Assembly: GCF_017569185.1 (NCBI RefSeq)
Contig: NZ_CP071869.1
Span: forward strand, 3,586,001-3,650,000
Direction: 5' to 3'
Source: Polaribacter cellanae
GTDB taxonomy: Bacteria > Bacteroidota > Bacteroidia > Flavobacteriales > Flavobacteriaceae
Length of the DNA: 64,000 nt
Part shown: one piece after another, positions 52,301-60,254 of the stretch
How the letters are laid out: the number at the start of each line of letters is the position of its first letter
Position numbering within the stretch: the first letter of the stretch is position 1
Translations under genes and position numbers: made by a program
Notes under the pieces: generated by a model
What the model was told of the DNA's origin: nothing
Database searches by the model: none
What the model saw: only the letters and a program-made list of their open reading frames with translations

Positions 52301-53464
52301 TTAATCTTCTTTTTTAGAAGTTAACATTAACCTCTCTAAAGATTTTTGATATTGAGCAGGAGTAACGCCAGTATGTTTTTTAAAAGTCGAATAAAAAGAA
52401 GATTTTGAATTAAAACCAGACTCTAAACCAATGGAAGTAATGGTATAGTTTTTATATTCTGGGTGTGCTAAAAGTTCTTTGGCTAAATCAATTCGGAATT
52501 CGTTTATGTAGTCGTTAAAGTTTTTATCGGTAAATAATTTAATTAAGGTAGATAGTTTGTAAGAACTAATATTTACTTCGTTTGCTAAAAAATCGGCATT
52601 TAATTTAGGTTCTATAAAAAGCTTCTTTTCTTGGATAAGGTTTTGTATCTTATCAAAAACTAATTTTTTATCGAAATCTTTTTCTTCTTCGATAATATTA
52701 TTTTCTTCTGCAATAAGAGTAAAGTTTAATTGCTTTCTTAAGTCTTTACGTTCTTTTAATAAACGCAGTTGCAATAATGCTTGGTAACCAATCCAATAAA
52801 TTAAAATGGTGGTTAAAACTCTTAATGGATAATAAGAGTATATAAATTCTTTAAAATTTAAGGCGACTGTTATTGCCAATGCAATAATCCAAAAAATGTA
52901 GGTTAACAAACCTAATTTAAAGGAGGCATAAATCCATTTTAAATTATCGTAAGACAGTATTTTGGTAAATAATTTCTTTTTTTTAGATAAAATTTTAAAA
53001 GAATATCCAAAAATAATTAACGAGATAATTAAAGAGAAAATTTCTTCGATAGAAGTATATTTCTCGAAAAGATAGGCAATGTCTTTTGTATTTCTATCAC
53101 TAAAAAAGGAAACAAAACTAATTCTTATAGTAATAATTAGAATAAAAATAGGCAACACAATTTTTAGCAAATTTTTACTTCGTTTTTCAATTTCTAAATA
53201 GTTAATTAGAAACATGTAAAAGAAGGGTGCAATTAAGAAATGCCAGGGAATGTGTATATAGTCTAAAAAGAAATATTCTATAAAAAAGTCTTTGGCGAGA
53301 ATCCAAGACTGTATGTTGTTTAAAGAAATGGTTAATACCAATAAATTGATAAATAACATACTTTTCTCTCTTCCGTTTTTCGAAAACAGCATTACAAAGC
53401 AAAATAGAAAACCATGTAAAGCACTTATTAATAAGAAGAGATTAAAAATTTCTTTTACAGACAA
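52301..53464 (-). CDS. Membrane-anchored AraC-family transcriptional regulator
   Basis: This 387-residue protein has seven or eight predicted membrane helices in the first 240 residues (for example FNLFLLISALHGFLFCFVML and FKLGLLTYIFWIIALAITVA). A linker and a C-terminal AraC-type double helix-turn-helix follow at about 285-380, with SSYKLSTLIKLFTDKNFNDY, FRIDLAKELLAHPEYKNYTI and ESGFNSKSSFYSTFKKHTGV then TPAQYQ. This architecture is common in flavobacteria and suggests direct membrane sensing. The start is TTG. It lies between the genes that carry the GGACT motif, but has no motif in its own promoter region, so it is the prime candidate for the regulator rather than a proven one. Confidence 0.88.
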   Translation of the reverse strand: MSVKEIFNLFLLISALHGFLFCFVMLFSKNGREKSMLFINLLVLTISLNNIQSWILAKDFFIEYFFLDYIHIPWHFLIAPFFYMFLINYLEIEKRSKNLLKIVLPIFILIITIRISFVSFFSDRNTKDIAYLFEKYTSIEEIFSLIISLIIFGYSFKILSKKKKLFTKILSYDNLKWIYASFKLGLLTYIFWIIALAITVALNFKEFIYSYYPLRVLTTILIYWIGYQALLQLRLLKERKDLRKQLNFTLIAEENNIIEEEKDFDKKLVFDKIQNLIQEKKLFIEPKLNADFLANEVNISSYKLSTLIKLFTDKNFNDYINEFRIDLAKELLAHPEYKNYTITSIGLESGFNSKSSFYSTFKKHTGVTPAQYQKSLERLMLTSKKED

Positions 53465-53560
53465 AATTTATAATTTAGAATATGAATAAGCCTACCAATA
53501 AAATAAATGAAGCTACAATACATTTCGATAGCCAAGATAAGGATTTTCTTTTTGAGCAAA

Positions 53561-53595
53561 AAAAAACGCCATTAATTTTTTTAAATGACGTTTTA
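53561..53595 (-). terminator. Intrinsic terminator of the T9SS esterase-like gene
   Basis: On the minus strand AAAACGTCATTT pairs with TTAATGGCGTTTT and a T tract follows, just after the stop at 53629. Confidence 0.75.
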
Positions 53596-53628
53596 TATTT
53601 TTTATTCTAAATTGCTGGTGTAATTATG

Positions 53629-56600
53629 CTATAGCTCAACAATTAGTTTTTTAGAAGCGTTGCCACGTGCAGAGGATATTTTAAAAATATATACACCTGG
53701 ATCTAGAGGTGCTAATTGTAAAGTTGTTGTGGTGCCTGAGCTAAGGTCTTTTCCAATATCTAATAAAACAAACTGTTTGTTTTTATCGAAAACAAAGCTA
53801 CGTTTAAGTACATCTTTACCTGTAGAAACCTCTGTTAAAGTAACATAACAACTAACTTTTTCTACAGGATTGTCTTCTGTATTTCCTCTTGTCAAATTAA
53901 TTCCTATTTGTTGACTTCCTGGTTGACTTCTAATGGGGTTTGGATAAATTGTAAAATCGAAAAAAGGTTTTGGTTTGGGTGTTTTATATACATTTGTATT
54001 TGTGGCACAGCCACACTCGTTAGTAGCAGTAACTTCAACCTCAATAAGACCATTTCCTTCAAATTCAATTATTGGGCTAAATCCTTGAGGCTCTAATGCA
54101 TATTCACGCAATAACGATTCAGGAGTGTTTTCATTTAAATTAGGACTCATATCTGTTATTTTATAAGTTTTTACAAAATGATGTTTTAACAATGGTACTA
54201 AATCTTTAACACTTGTGGCAGCTTTAAAGTTTGCTGAAATTATACTAGCTAATGTAGCAGGTGAATGGTTTTTTGTACAAGGGTAATAAAATTCTGGAGG
54301 TAAGTTGTTTTCTATACCTTTATTTCTTATCTCAATGGTGTGCTTCCAATTTATTCTATTAGCAAAATTAATGTCTACAGGAATTCTATGTTTGTTTGTA
54401 ATGGTTACATTTGGGTAATTTGCGGCTGAAGTTCCTGCTAATATGGCATCTCGAAGGCTTGTATCTGGAAATGTAATGGTGGGTTCTCCTATAACTCTTA
54501 TTTCTTTTACCACTGTTTTACCATTAGCTAATGTTGCTATAACTTTTGAAGGCGTATTTGTTATTTTATTACCAATAGGTTTTACAATTGCAGTATAATC
54601 TGTGGTGCTTACGATTTGCAAATCGGGGCTTACTGCCCAAGAAGTTGCTTTGGGTGATGCACATTCGTTTAAATAGAAAGTAACTTTGTTTTTTGTATTT
54701 ATACATAAAGCCTCTCTGTTTGATATATGTGGTGTGGTGGAGTTTGGAATTGGTAGTTGTTTATTACCTTTTATTTCTTCTGTTAACCAAGCTACATTCT
54801 CTTTTGTTAAGGTAATATGCTCTTCATTTTTATTGGGTGCAAAATAACTATCGAAAGGCGTTTGTCCTGTACAGACTCTGTTTTGATTACCTATCGTTTC
54901 ACCTAAAACATTACTACCTGTATAAGCTAAGGCGCTTTTTGTTGGAATAAAACTGTGTTCTTTTATTTTTATACTTCTTTTTAGCTCTATAAAAAGTTCC
55001 ATAAGCCAATTATCAAAACTATGTTGTGAAAGAGGTAAGGCATCATTATAAATAATATTTTGAGTGTAAAAGAAACTACCTGGACTTGTATCATAACTTC
55101 CTCTACCATCAGAATTAGTATAATGGCGTTCTCTATAAATACTCCAGTTAATAAAAAAAGTACTAACTCTCACTCTACCATCAAAAATTAAACTTTTTGT
55201 ATTTTTTTTAGGTGTAAAATAAATATTAGAGTGAATCCCTTCGAAATCTAAAAGTGGACCAAACAAGATTATATCAACTATTCTTGACGCGACATCAGGA
55301 TTAATTTTCATACTAAGTATTTCTTGACTAGGAATACCAATTGTTTCGCCTAAAATACTTCCATTATTTAAAGCAATTTTACGTAAATTTTGAGGCGTCC
55401 CTAAAGCATCTAATTCATTTTGAAAACGGTTTCTAAAATTAGGTGCACCTTGTGGAGTTTCTCTACCAGATAAATGATGATGTACCAACATTTGCTTGGC
55501 AGCAACAGAATTTATTTTAACCTCTAAATTTTCTTTAACCTTTTCTAAGAAACTATGAAAACGCAACCAATATTGTGTACCAATAGGTATGTTGGCTCCT
55601 TGGTGTGGTGAATCGAAACTTACCCATAAACGAGTATTGTGGTTCCATTTTGTATGATCTCCTGTTTCTGCTAGTTTTTTCTCCATATATGCCAATGCAT
55701 ATCTTGTAATTAAACCACCCATGCTTGGGCCAATTACCACCATTTTTTCTTTGCCCTCTTGTTGTTGTTTTAATTTTCTTATTAAAGAAATTAGTACATA
55801 AGCATTACGTTGTATATAATCTCCACCACCATTTATTTGTTTGGTTCTATTACCATTAATACCATCACTTACCTTATATTTTGGGTGGTTTACTATAATT
55901 ACATCGTAACCTAATTTATTAAGGTCATTTATTAACTCTACATTATCCCCATTTTTTAATTTATAGCTCATTAACTCAAGTATACTCGGTTCATTTTCAT
56001 TATGTCCTTCATCAAATTCTTCAATTTTTCTTGTGTCACTTGGGTCAAAACCATCTACAATAATAATGGGTTTATCTAAAATTTTTGCATCATCATTATA
56101 ATAAATTCGGTATTCATTTTTACCTTGGTAAGCTTTGTTTTCATCATAACCTTGAAAATATAAATCGCTATCCGCAAAAATTTCTTCTAATGGAGATGTA
56201 TTACTTTTTGCTAAATAGGTAGTTGGTATATTTAAATAAAACTTACCATAACTTGTTTTTTTAGTATTATCAGAAAAAGTTGCTACAAACTTAAGGTTTT
56301 TAATACCTTTTGTTGTGTAGGTTGTGGTTGCATTGATATTGGTAAAATTGTAATTGTTTATGAGTGTAAAATTGCTACCATTGGTTTGTAATTGTAAGGT
56401 TTTAATTTTTTTACCAAACTTATGTAATTTAAAATAGGCATCTGTTTTAAATTGTATAGTACTGCCTGTAGCTTCTTCTATTAATGGGCTAATTATGGTG
56501 GTTTGTTTTTTGATAAAAGGTGTTTTATTAGGAATATTACTAAAAGTTTTTGTAGTGGCATTAAATTGAATGTTTGGGTTTTGTGTAGTACCAGCATCGC

Positions 56601-56988
56601 CATAATGAAACTCTGTATTAATGATACCTATGGGAATTGTATTAGAATTGTAATTTTTATTCAGTAATTCATCATTAAAAACTTCAATTTTGGGTATATT
56701 TTGAACGTAAGACGCTCTGTTTAATTCATACCATACTTGTTTAAAATGAGAAAAAGAGGTGGTATCTTGTCTTGCACCTTGGTTAAATTCTACAATACTA
56801 GAAACAGAAATAACCCTATCTAACAATATGTTAGAAGTAATTGGGCTTTTGTCTATATTTTGTAATTTAGCATCTACTTCTTTTGTGTAGTTTTCTAATG
56901 TGGTTTGTGCTTTTTTTTCTAATGTGGTTTGTGCTTTTAATTGCAATGCAATAAAAGACAAGCAAATGCAAAGTGTAATTTTTTTCAT
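53629..56988 (-). CDS. T9SS-exported alpha/beta-hydrolase (lipase/esterase-like) protein
   Basis: This 1119-residue protein has a signal peptide ending LKAQ and, just after it, a duplicated peptide (KAQTTLE at 18-24 and 26-32). A beta-rich region comes next, then an alpha/beta-hydrolase core with PIIIVDGFDPSD and the nucleophile S422 in VVIGPSMGGLITRYALAYME. The C-terminal part is Ig-like, followed by a T9SS type A sorting domain (about 1015-1119, FFDFTIYPNP to RGNASKKLIVEL). Export to the cell surface and ester hydrolysis of a lipid or polymer are the likely roles; no substrate can be read. It lies downstream of the lipoprotein family and upstream of the AraC regulator gene. Confidence 0.85.
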   Translation of the reverse strand: MKKITLCICLSFIALQLKAQTTLEKKAQTTLENYTKEVDAKLQNIDKSPITSNILLDRVISVSSIVEFNQGARQDTTSFSHFKQVWYELNRASYVQNIPKIEVFNDELLNKNYNSNTIPIGIINTEFHYGDAGTTQNPNIQFNATTKTFSNIPNKTPFIKKQTTIISPLIEEATGSTIQFKTDAYFKLHKFGKKIKTLQLQTNGSNFTLINNYNFTNINATTTYTTKGIKNLKFVATFSDNTKKTSYGKFYLNIPTTYLAKSNTSPLEEIFADSDLYFQGYDENKAYQGKNEYRIYYNDDAKILDKPIIIVDGFDPSDTRKIEEFDEGHNENEPSILELMSYKLKNGDNVELINDLNKLGYDVIIVNHPKYKVSDGINGNRTKQINGGGDYIQRNAYVLISLIRKLKQQQEGKEKMVVIGPSMGGLITRYALAYMEKKLAETGDHTKWNHNTRLWVSFDSPHQGANIPIGTQYWLRFHSFLEKVKENLEVKINSVAAKQMLVHHHLSGRETPQGAPNFRNRFQNELDALGTPQNLRKIALNNGSILGETIGIPSQEILSMKINPDVASRIVDIILFGPLLDFEGIHSNIYFTPKKNTKSLIFDGRVRVSTFFINWSIYRERHYTNSDGRGSYDTSPGSFFYTQNIIYNDALPLSQHSFDNWLMELFIELKRSIKIKEHSFIPTKSALAYTGSNVLGETIGNQNRVCTGQTPFDSYFAPNKNEEHITLTKENVAWLTEEIKGNKQLPIPNSTTPHISNREALCINTKNKVTFYLNECASPKATSWAVSPDLQIVSTTDYTAIVKPIGNKITNTPSKVIATLANGKTVVKEIRVIGEPTITFPDTSLRDAILAGTSAANYPNVTITNKHRIPVDINFANRINWKHTIEIRNKGIENNLPPEFYYPCTKNHSPATLASIISANFKAATSVKDLVPLLKHHFVKTYKITDMSPNLNENTPESLLREYALEPQGFSPIIEFEGNGLIEVEVTATNECGCATNTNVYKTPKPKPFFDFTIYPNPIRSQPGSQQIGINLTRGNTEDNPVEKVSCYVTLTEVSTGKDVLKRSFVFDKNKQFVLLDIGKDLSSGTTTTLQLAPLDPGVYIFKISSARGNASKKLIVEL
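56891..56938 (-). repeat. Perfect 24-bp tandem duplication at the signal-peptide cleavage region
   Basis: Two identical 24-bp units (56891-56914 and 56915-56938) encode an 8-residue repeat (KAQTTLEK/N) in the exported hydrolase. The unit keeps the reading frame, and the Ala-Gln of each copy could serve as a signal peptidase site. Confidence 0.85.
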
Positions 56989-57044
56989 AATTTTACGGTG
57001 TTAAATATTAATAAATTTGTGTGTTTGTTATGTTTAACATTTTG

Positions 57045-57069
57045 GCGGTTGTTACAGCAACCGCTTTTT
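57045..57069 (+). terminator. Hairpin with T tract on the plus strand, after the intact lipoprotein gene
   Basis: GCGGTTG (57045-57051) and CAACCGC (57058-57064) form a perfect stem followed by five T on the plus strand, opposite to all genes here. Similar hairpins follow the other two lipoprotein copies (near 57953-57978 and 58855-58877). Confidence 0.45.
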
Positions 57070-57084
57070 ATCCCTCTTTATAGT

Positions 57085-57642
57085 TTAGATATCAAATCTT
57101 CCATTAGTAATTTCTATTATATCTTTTTCATCGTCCATATTTTTTAATTTTACATTAAAAGTACCTGCATAAATACCTTTATTTAAGTTAACTTTAGAGA
57201 AAGTTATAGAACCTGAATTCTCATAGCTTAAATATCTGCTTCCATTGATACTACAAAATAAATGTGGAAAGTCAGGTTTTTCTAAACTTGCTCTAACTCC
57301 TGTACTATTTTTGAAACTATAAGTAATCTCTTGAGGTATTTTTTTAGGTATGTATATATATATATATACACCTTCATAATTTCTTGCATCTATACCAAAA
57401 TATTCATAGTCAGGTAAAGAACTTCCTACAGTAACTACTAAGCCTTTTGGTGTACCACCTCCAGGAGGTGAGTATCCTGTTTTATCTTTAGTTATAAATA
57501 CGCTACCATTTACAATAGCACCAAAGGTGTTGGCTCCAATTTGGGTAATGGGTGGTAACTGTTCTTGTGGGTCGTTTTTTTCGCAATTGCTTAAAGTAAG
57601 TGCAAAAAGAAATAGTGTTGTTTTTAAGAATAATTGTTTCAT
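57085..57642 (-). CDS. Surface lipoprotein with a TA-repeat tract, intact copy 1
   Basis: This 185-residue lipoprotein (MKQLFLKTTLFLFALTLSNC, Cys20) is followed by acidic EKNDPQEQLPPITQIGANTF and a beta-rich domain ending IYAGTFNVKLKN and IIEITNGRFDI. It contains a (TA)8 tract at 57353-57368, which encodes VYIYIYIP. The frame is intact. ATG 57642 is chosen because the paralogue starts at the same point; a TTG two codons upstream is possible. The promoter region (57643-57833) carries motif site C. The same family has two more tandem copies upstream, one frameshifted and one truncated. It may be displayed on the cell surface. Confidence 0.8.
   Translation of the reverse strand: MKQLFLKTTLFLFALTLSNCEKNDPQEQLPPITQIGANTFGAIVNGSVFITKDKTGYSPPGGGTPKGLVVTVGSSLPDYEYFGIDARNYEGVYIYIYIPKKIPQEITYSFKNSTGVRASLEKPDFPHLFCSINGSRYLSYENSGSITFSKVNLNKGIYAGTFNVKLKNMDDEKDIIEITNGRFDI
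57353..57368 (-). repeat. (TA)8 tract in the intact lipoprotein gene
   Basis: Eight uninterrupted TA units; the homologous tract in the second copy has five. A unit change here alters the reading frame, so it could act as a phase switch. Confidence 0.85.
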
Positions 57643-58000
57643 AATCAATAGGGTTTTAGGTTTGTATTGTAAAATTATGTTATTTGAAAACTTTTAGAGT
57701 CCAGAATTCCACGATTTGGGGAATTCTGGACTCATTTAATTTTAATGAATTGAATTTCAGTCATCTAAAAATAAATATTTTTTAGTGATTTTAGAAATTC
57801 TGGACTCATTTGTGGAATTTTGGACTGCTTTAGGGATGAAAAGGAAGTTTTATGATGCAATTTTTTTGTAGTTTTAAGGTGTTAAATTAGACACTGAAAC
57901 AAGTTCAGCGTATATAAATTTATGTTTGTTATGTTATGTGTTTAATTGCTAGGTAGTTGTTTGTAGCAACTGCTTTTTTATCTTAATTTCGTTTTGTAGA
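57643..58000. promoter_or_regulatory. Promoter and regulatory region of lipoprotein copy 1
   Basis: This 358-bp region is nearly identical to the region upstream of copy 2 (58549-58870), with only a few substitutions and a 9-bp deletion (the TTTGTTATG near 57933). It holds motif site C and ends with a hairpin downstream of copy 2. The rest has no clear feature. Confidence 0.7.
57697..57826 (-). promoter_or_regulatory. GGACT motif site C
   Basis: The proximal part is a perfect inverted repeat with 14-bp arms, GAGTCCAGAATTCC (57697-57710) and GGAATTCTGGACTC (57720-57733), 55 bp from the ATG at 57642. The distal part has two GGACT direct repeats at 57802 and 57822, 20 bp apart. Confidence 0.8.
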
Positions 58001-58548
58001 TTATAAATCGAACCTTCCGTCAGTAATTTCTATTATATCTGTAGGATTATCTTTATTTTTTAGTTTTGCATTAAAAGTACCAGCATATATTCCTTTACTA
58101 TAATCTACTTTAGTAAAAGTTATAGAACCAGAATCTTCATAACTTATATATTTATTTCCATTAATATTGCAAAAGATATGTGAATAGCTAGGGGTTTCTA
58201 GACTAGATCTAACTGCTGGACTAACTTGAAAAGTATAAGTAATTTCTTCTGGAATTTCTTTAGGTATATATATACATCTTCATAATCAGCTGCATCTATC
58301 CCAAAATACTCGTATTGTGGTAAAAAGTTTCCTACGGTTACTGCAATTCCTTTAGGGGTTCCTCCTCCTGGAGGGTAATAACCTTCTTTATCTTTAGCTA
58401 CAAATATTTTTCCATCTACAATAGCACCAAACGTATTTGCACCTGTTTGTGTAATGGGTGGCAATTGTTCTTGTGAGTCGTTGTTTTCGCAATTGCTTAA
58501 AGTAAGTGCAAAAAGAAATAGTGTTGTTTTTAAAAATAATTGTTTCAT
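58001..58548 (-). pseudogene. Surface lipoprotein copy 2, frameshifted in a TA tract
   Basis: This paralogue of the intact lipoprotein starts at ATG 58548 (MKQLFLKTTLFLFALTLSNC) and is open until a (TA)5 tract at 58265-58274. There it leaves the frame and stops near 58198 with an unrelated tail (LKKFQKKLLI). In the shifted frame the homologous sequence continues: YIPKEIPEEITYTFQVSPAV, later SGSITFTKVDYSKGIYAGTF and IIEITDGRFDL, ending at a TAA (58001-58003). Loss of one TA unit would restore the full reading frame. The gene can therefore be a pseudogene or a phase-off allele. Confidence 0.8.
58265..58274 (-). repeat. (TA)5 tract at the frameshift of lipoprotein copy 2
   Basis: Five TA units. 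Four (or seven) would put the downstream homologous frame in register; five do not. Confidence 0.8.
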
Positions 58549-58602
58549 AATCAATAGGGTTTTAGGTTTGTATTGTAAAATTATGTTATTTGAAAACTTT
58601 AT

Positions 58603-58732
58603 GAGTCCAGAATTCCACGATTTGGGGAATTCTGGACTCATTTAATTTTAATGAATTGAATTTCAGTCATCTAAAAATAAATATTTTTTAGTAATTTTAG
58701 AAATTCTGGACTCATTTGTGGAATTTTGGACT
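58603..58732 (-). promoter_or_regulatory. GGACT motif site D
   Basis: It has the same plan as site C: 14-bp inverted arms at 58603-58616 and 58626-58639, 55 bp upstream of the ATG at 58548, and GGACT direct repeats at 58708 and 58728, 20 bp apart. Confidence 0.8.
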
Positions 58733-58875
58733 GCTTTAGGGATGAAAAGGAAGTTTTATGATGCAATTTTTTTGTAGTTTTAAGGTGTTAAATTAGACAC
58801 TGAAACAAGTTCAGCGTATATAAATTTATGTTATGTGTTTAATTGCTAGGTAGTTGTTTGTAGCAACTGCTTTTT

Positions 58876-59079
58876 TTAATTCTTTTTGCTGTCTATTGAT
58901 AGATTAAATTTTCCATTAGCTACTTTAATTGATCTTCCATATCATTATATAGTTTACACTCAAAAAGTATCTATTACTTTGGCTTCTGATAATTCAGTAA
59001 AAGTTACGGTACCGTTATTTTGATTATTTTGCGTGTTATAAAATATAAGTTCATTATAAACTACCATTCCAGTACTTTT
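58876..59079 (-). pseudogene. Truncated, frameshifted third copy of the lipoprotein family
   Basis: Read on the minus strand, KSTGMVVYNELIFYN and NNGTVTFTELSEAKVIDTF align with NSTGV... and SGSITFSKVNLNKG of the intact copy. After two indels, IKVANGKFNLSIDSKKN matches IIEITNGRFDI. The signal peptide and first 100 codons are missing; instead the motif GGACT pair (site E) abuts its upstream end. It is a decayed third member of the family. Confidence 0.75.
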
Positions 59080-59086
59080 TAAATTC

Positions 59087-59112
59087 TGGACTCATTTGTA
59101 AAACCCTGGACA
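59087..59112 (-). promoter_or_regulatory. GGACT motif site E
   Basis: GGACT at 59088 and GGACA at 59108, 20 bp apart, within TTCTGGACTCATTTGT and CCCTGGACAG. It abuts the truncated lipoprotein copy, with no inverted arm. Confidence 0.6.
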
Positions 59113-59291
59113 GATTTTAGCGTGTAATATTCCATTCCGTCTTTTGCTTTCACTCAAGGTAAGCTCCAATAAAGTCTAAACAGGCTATACAAAAAGCTAT
59201 AAAAGAAGTAGCTTCTTAAATAAATTATTAAGAGCTATTTACCTGCTAATTATAGATTTCTATTTTCACAGGAATGATAAAAAAAGAGAAT

Positions 59292-60002
59292 TTATTCGTT
59301 TATAAACGAAACCGTATTTACAGCAACCAAAGCAGCAGTTTCTGTGCGTAACCTACTTTCTCCTAAAGAAATAGGAATGTATTTTTTGGCTAAGGCTTTA
59401 TTAATTTCTTCCATAGAAAAATCGCCTTCAGGACCAATTAAAATAGTAACATTTTCTGAAGGTTGTAAGACAGTTTTTAAAGTTTTTTTCTCACTATTTA
59501 CTTCACAATGTGCAATGCAAACTTTACCATTAAAATCTCGATTGATAAAGTCTCTAAATTTTACAGGAGCATTTAATTTTGGCAATGTAAATTTTAAAGA
59601 TTGCTTCATGGCAGATTGAATAATTTTCTCGAAACGTTCTAGTTTAACAACGCGTCTTTCGGAATTACTGCAAATTATTGGTGTAATTTCATCAATACCA
59701 ATTTCTGTGGCTTTTTCTAAAAACCATTCTGTTCTATCATTTAATTTTGTGGGTGCAATTGCAATATGTAAATAATAAGACCAAGGCTTTGGCTTTTCTT
59801 CAAACGAAATAATTTCGGCCAAACACTTTTTATCACTGGCAACAATAATTTTAACATCAAACAGAAAACCTTTTCCGTTGGTAATTTTTAAAACATCATT
59901 TTCTTTTTTACGTAAAACACGCACAATATGTTTACTTTCAATTTTATCGAACGTAATTTGTGGTGTTTTTGTAGAAATGTCTGAATTATAAAATAGTTGC
60001 AT
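59292..60002 (-). CDS. rsmE: 16S rRNA (uracil(1498)-N3)-methyltransferase RsmE
   Basis: RsmE methylates U1498 in the 16S rRNA decoding region. This 236-residue SPOUT-class protein has the N-terminal PUA-like segment (SKHIVRVLRKKENDVLKITN), the TEWFLEKATEIGIDEITPII region and the C-terminal knot ILIGPEGDFSMEEINKAL with LGESRLRTETAALVAVNTV. Length and motifs are normal. It stands alone, with a tandem-repeat region upstream. Confidence 0.95.
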   Translation of the reverse strand: MQLFYNSDISTKTPQITFDKIESKHIVRVLRKKENDVLKITNGKGFLFDVKIIVASDKKCLAEIISFEEKPKPWSYYLHIAIAPTKLNDRTEWFLEKATEIGIDEITPIICSNSERRVVKLERFEKIIQSAMKQSLKFTLPKLNAPVKFRDFINRDFNGKVCIAHCEVNSEKKTLKTVLQPSENVTILIGPEGDFSMEEINKALAKKYIPISLGESRLRTETAALVAVNTVSFINE

Positions 60003-60065
60003 GATTATTGGTTCGATATTCTTTGTTTAATGTTTAAAATTAGGGATTTTTTTTGTTTTAAAATC

Positions 60066-60136
60066 TCAGAGTTTCAGAGTTTCAGAGTTTCAGAGTTTCA
60101 GAGTTTCAAGGTTTCAAGGTTTCAAGGTTTCAAAGT
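60066..60136. repeat. Short tandem repeat, 8-bp period
   Basis: Units GTTTCAGA (about four copies, from near 60071) and GTTTCAAG (about three copies) follow one another, with a transition inside the array. It is a low-complexity spacer; a short 7-bp CTTCCAA-type array follows at 60188-60254. Confidence 0.8.
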
Positions 60137-60179
60137 TGAGATTTCTCTCCCGAAATTTCGGAAAAAGTCGAAATGACAA
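60136..60179. repeat. Interspersed GTCATTTCGAC-type repeat, reversed
   Basis: TTGAGATTTCTC (60136-60147) and GTCGAAATGACAA (60167-60179) are the reverse complement of the ends of the copy at 52201-52230, with a different centre containing CGAAATTTCG. Confidence 0.5.
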
Positions 60180-60187
60180 TTGTTTAA

Positions 60188-60254
60188 AAATTTTACTTCC
60201 AACTCCCAACTTCCAACTTCCATCTTCCAACTTCCAACTCCCATCTCCAACTTA
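60188..60254. repeat. Short tandem repeat, 7-bp period
   Basis: Irregular units of CTTCCAA (with CTCCCAA and CTTCCAT variants) run to the stop of the next gene. Confidence 0.75.

Larger units (their letters stand above)
58549..59291. other. Intergenic region with the second regulatory region and a truncated third copy
   Basis: The part up to about 58870 repeats the promoter region of copy 1 and holds motif site D. A truncated third lipoprotein copy lies at 58876-59079. Motif site E follows at 59087-59112. I see nothing in 59113-59291 apart from A+T-rich sequence. Confidence 0.65.

Noticed and set aside
51006..59112. LytTR-type regulator as the factor that binds the GGACT direct repeats
   Set aside because: The roughly 20-bp spacing would also fit LytTR sites, but no LytTR gene is near, while an AraC-type gene lies in the cluster; kept only as an alternative.
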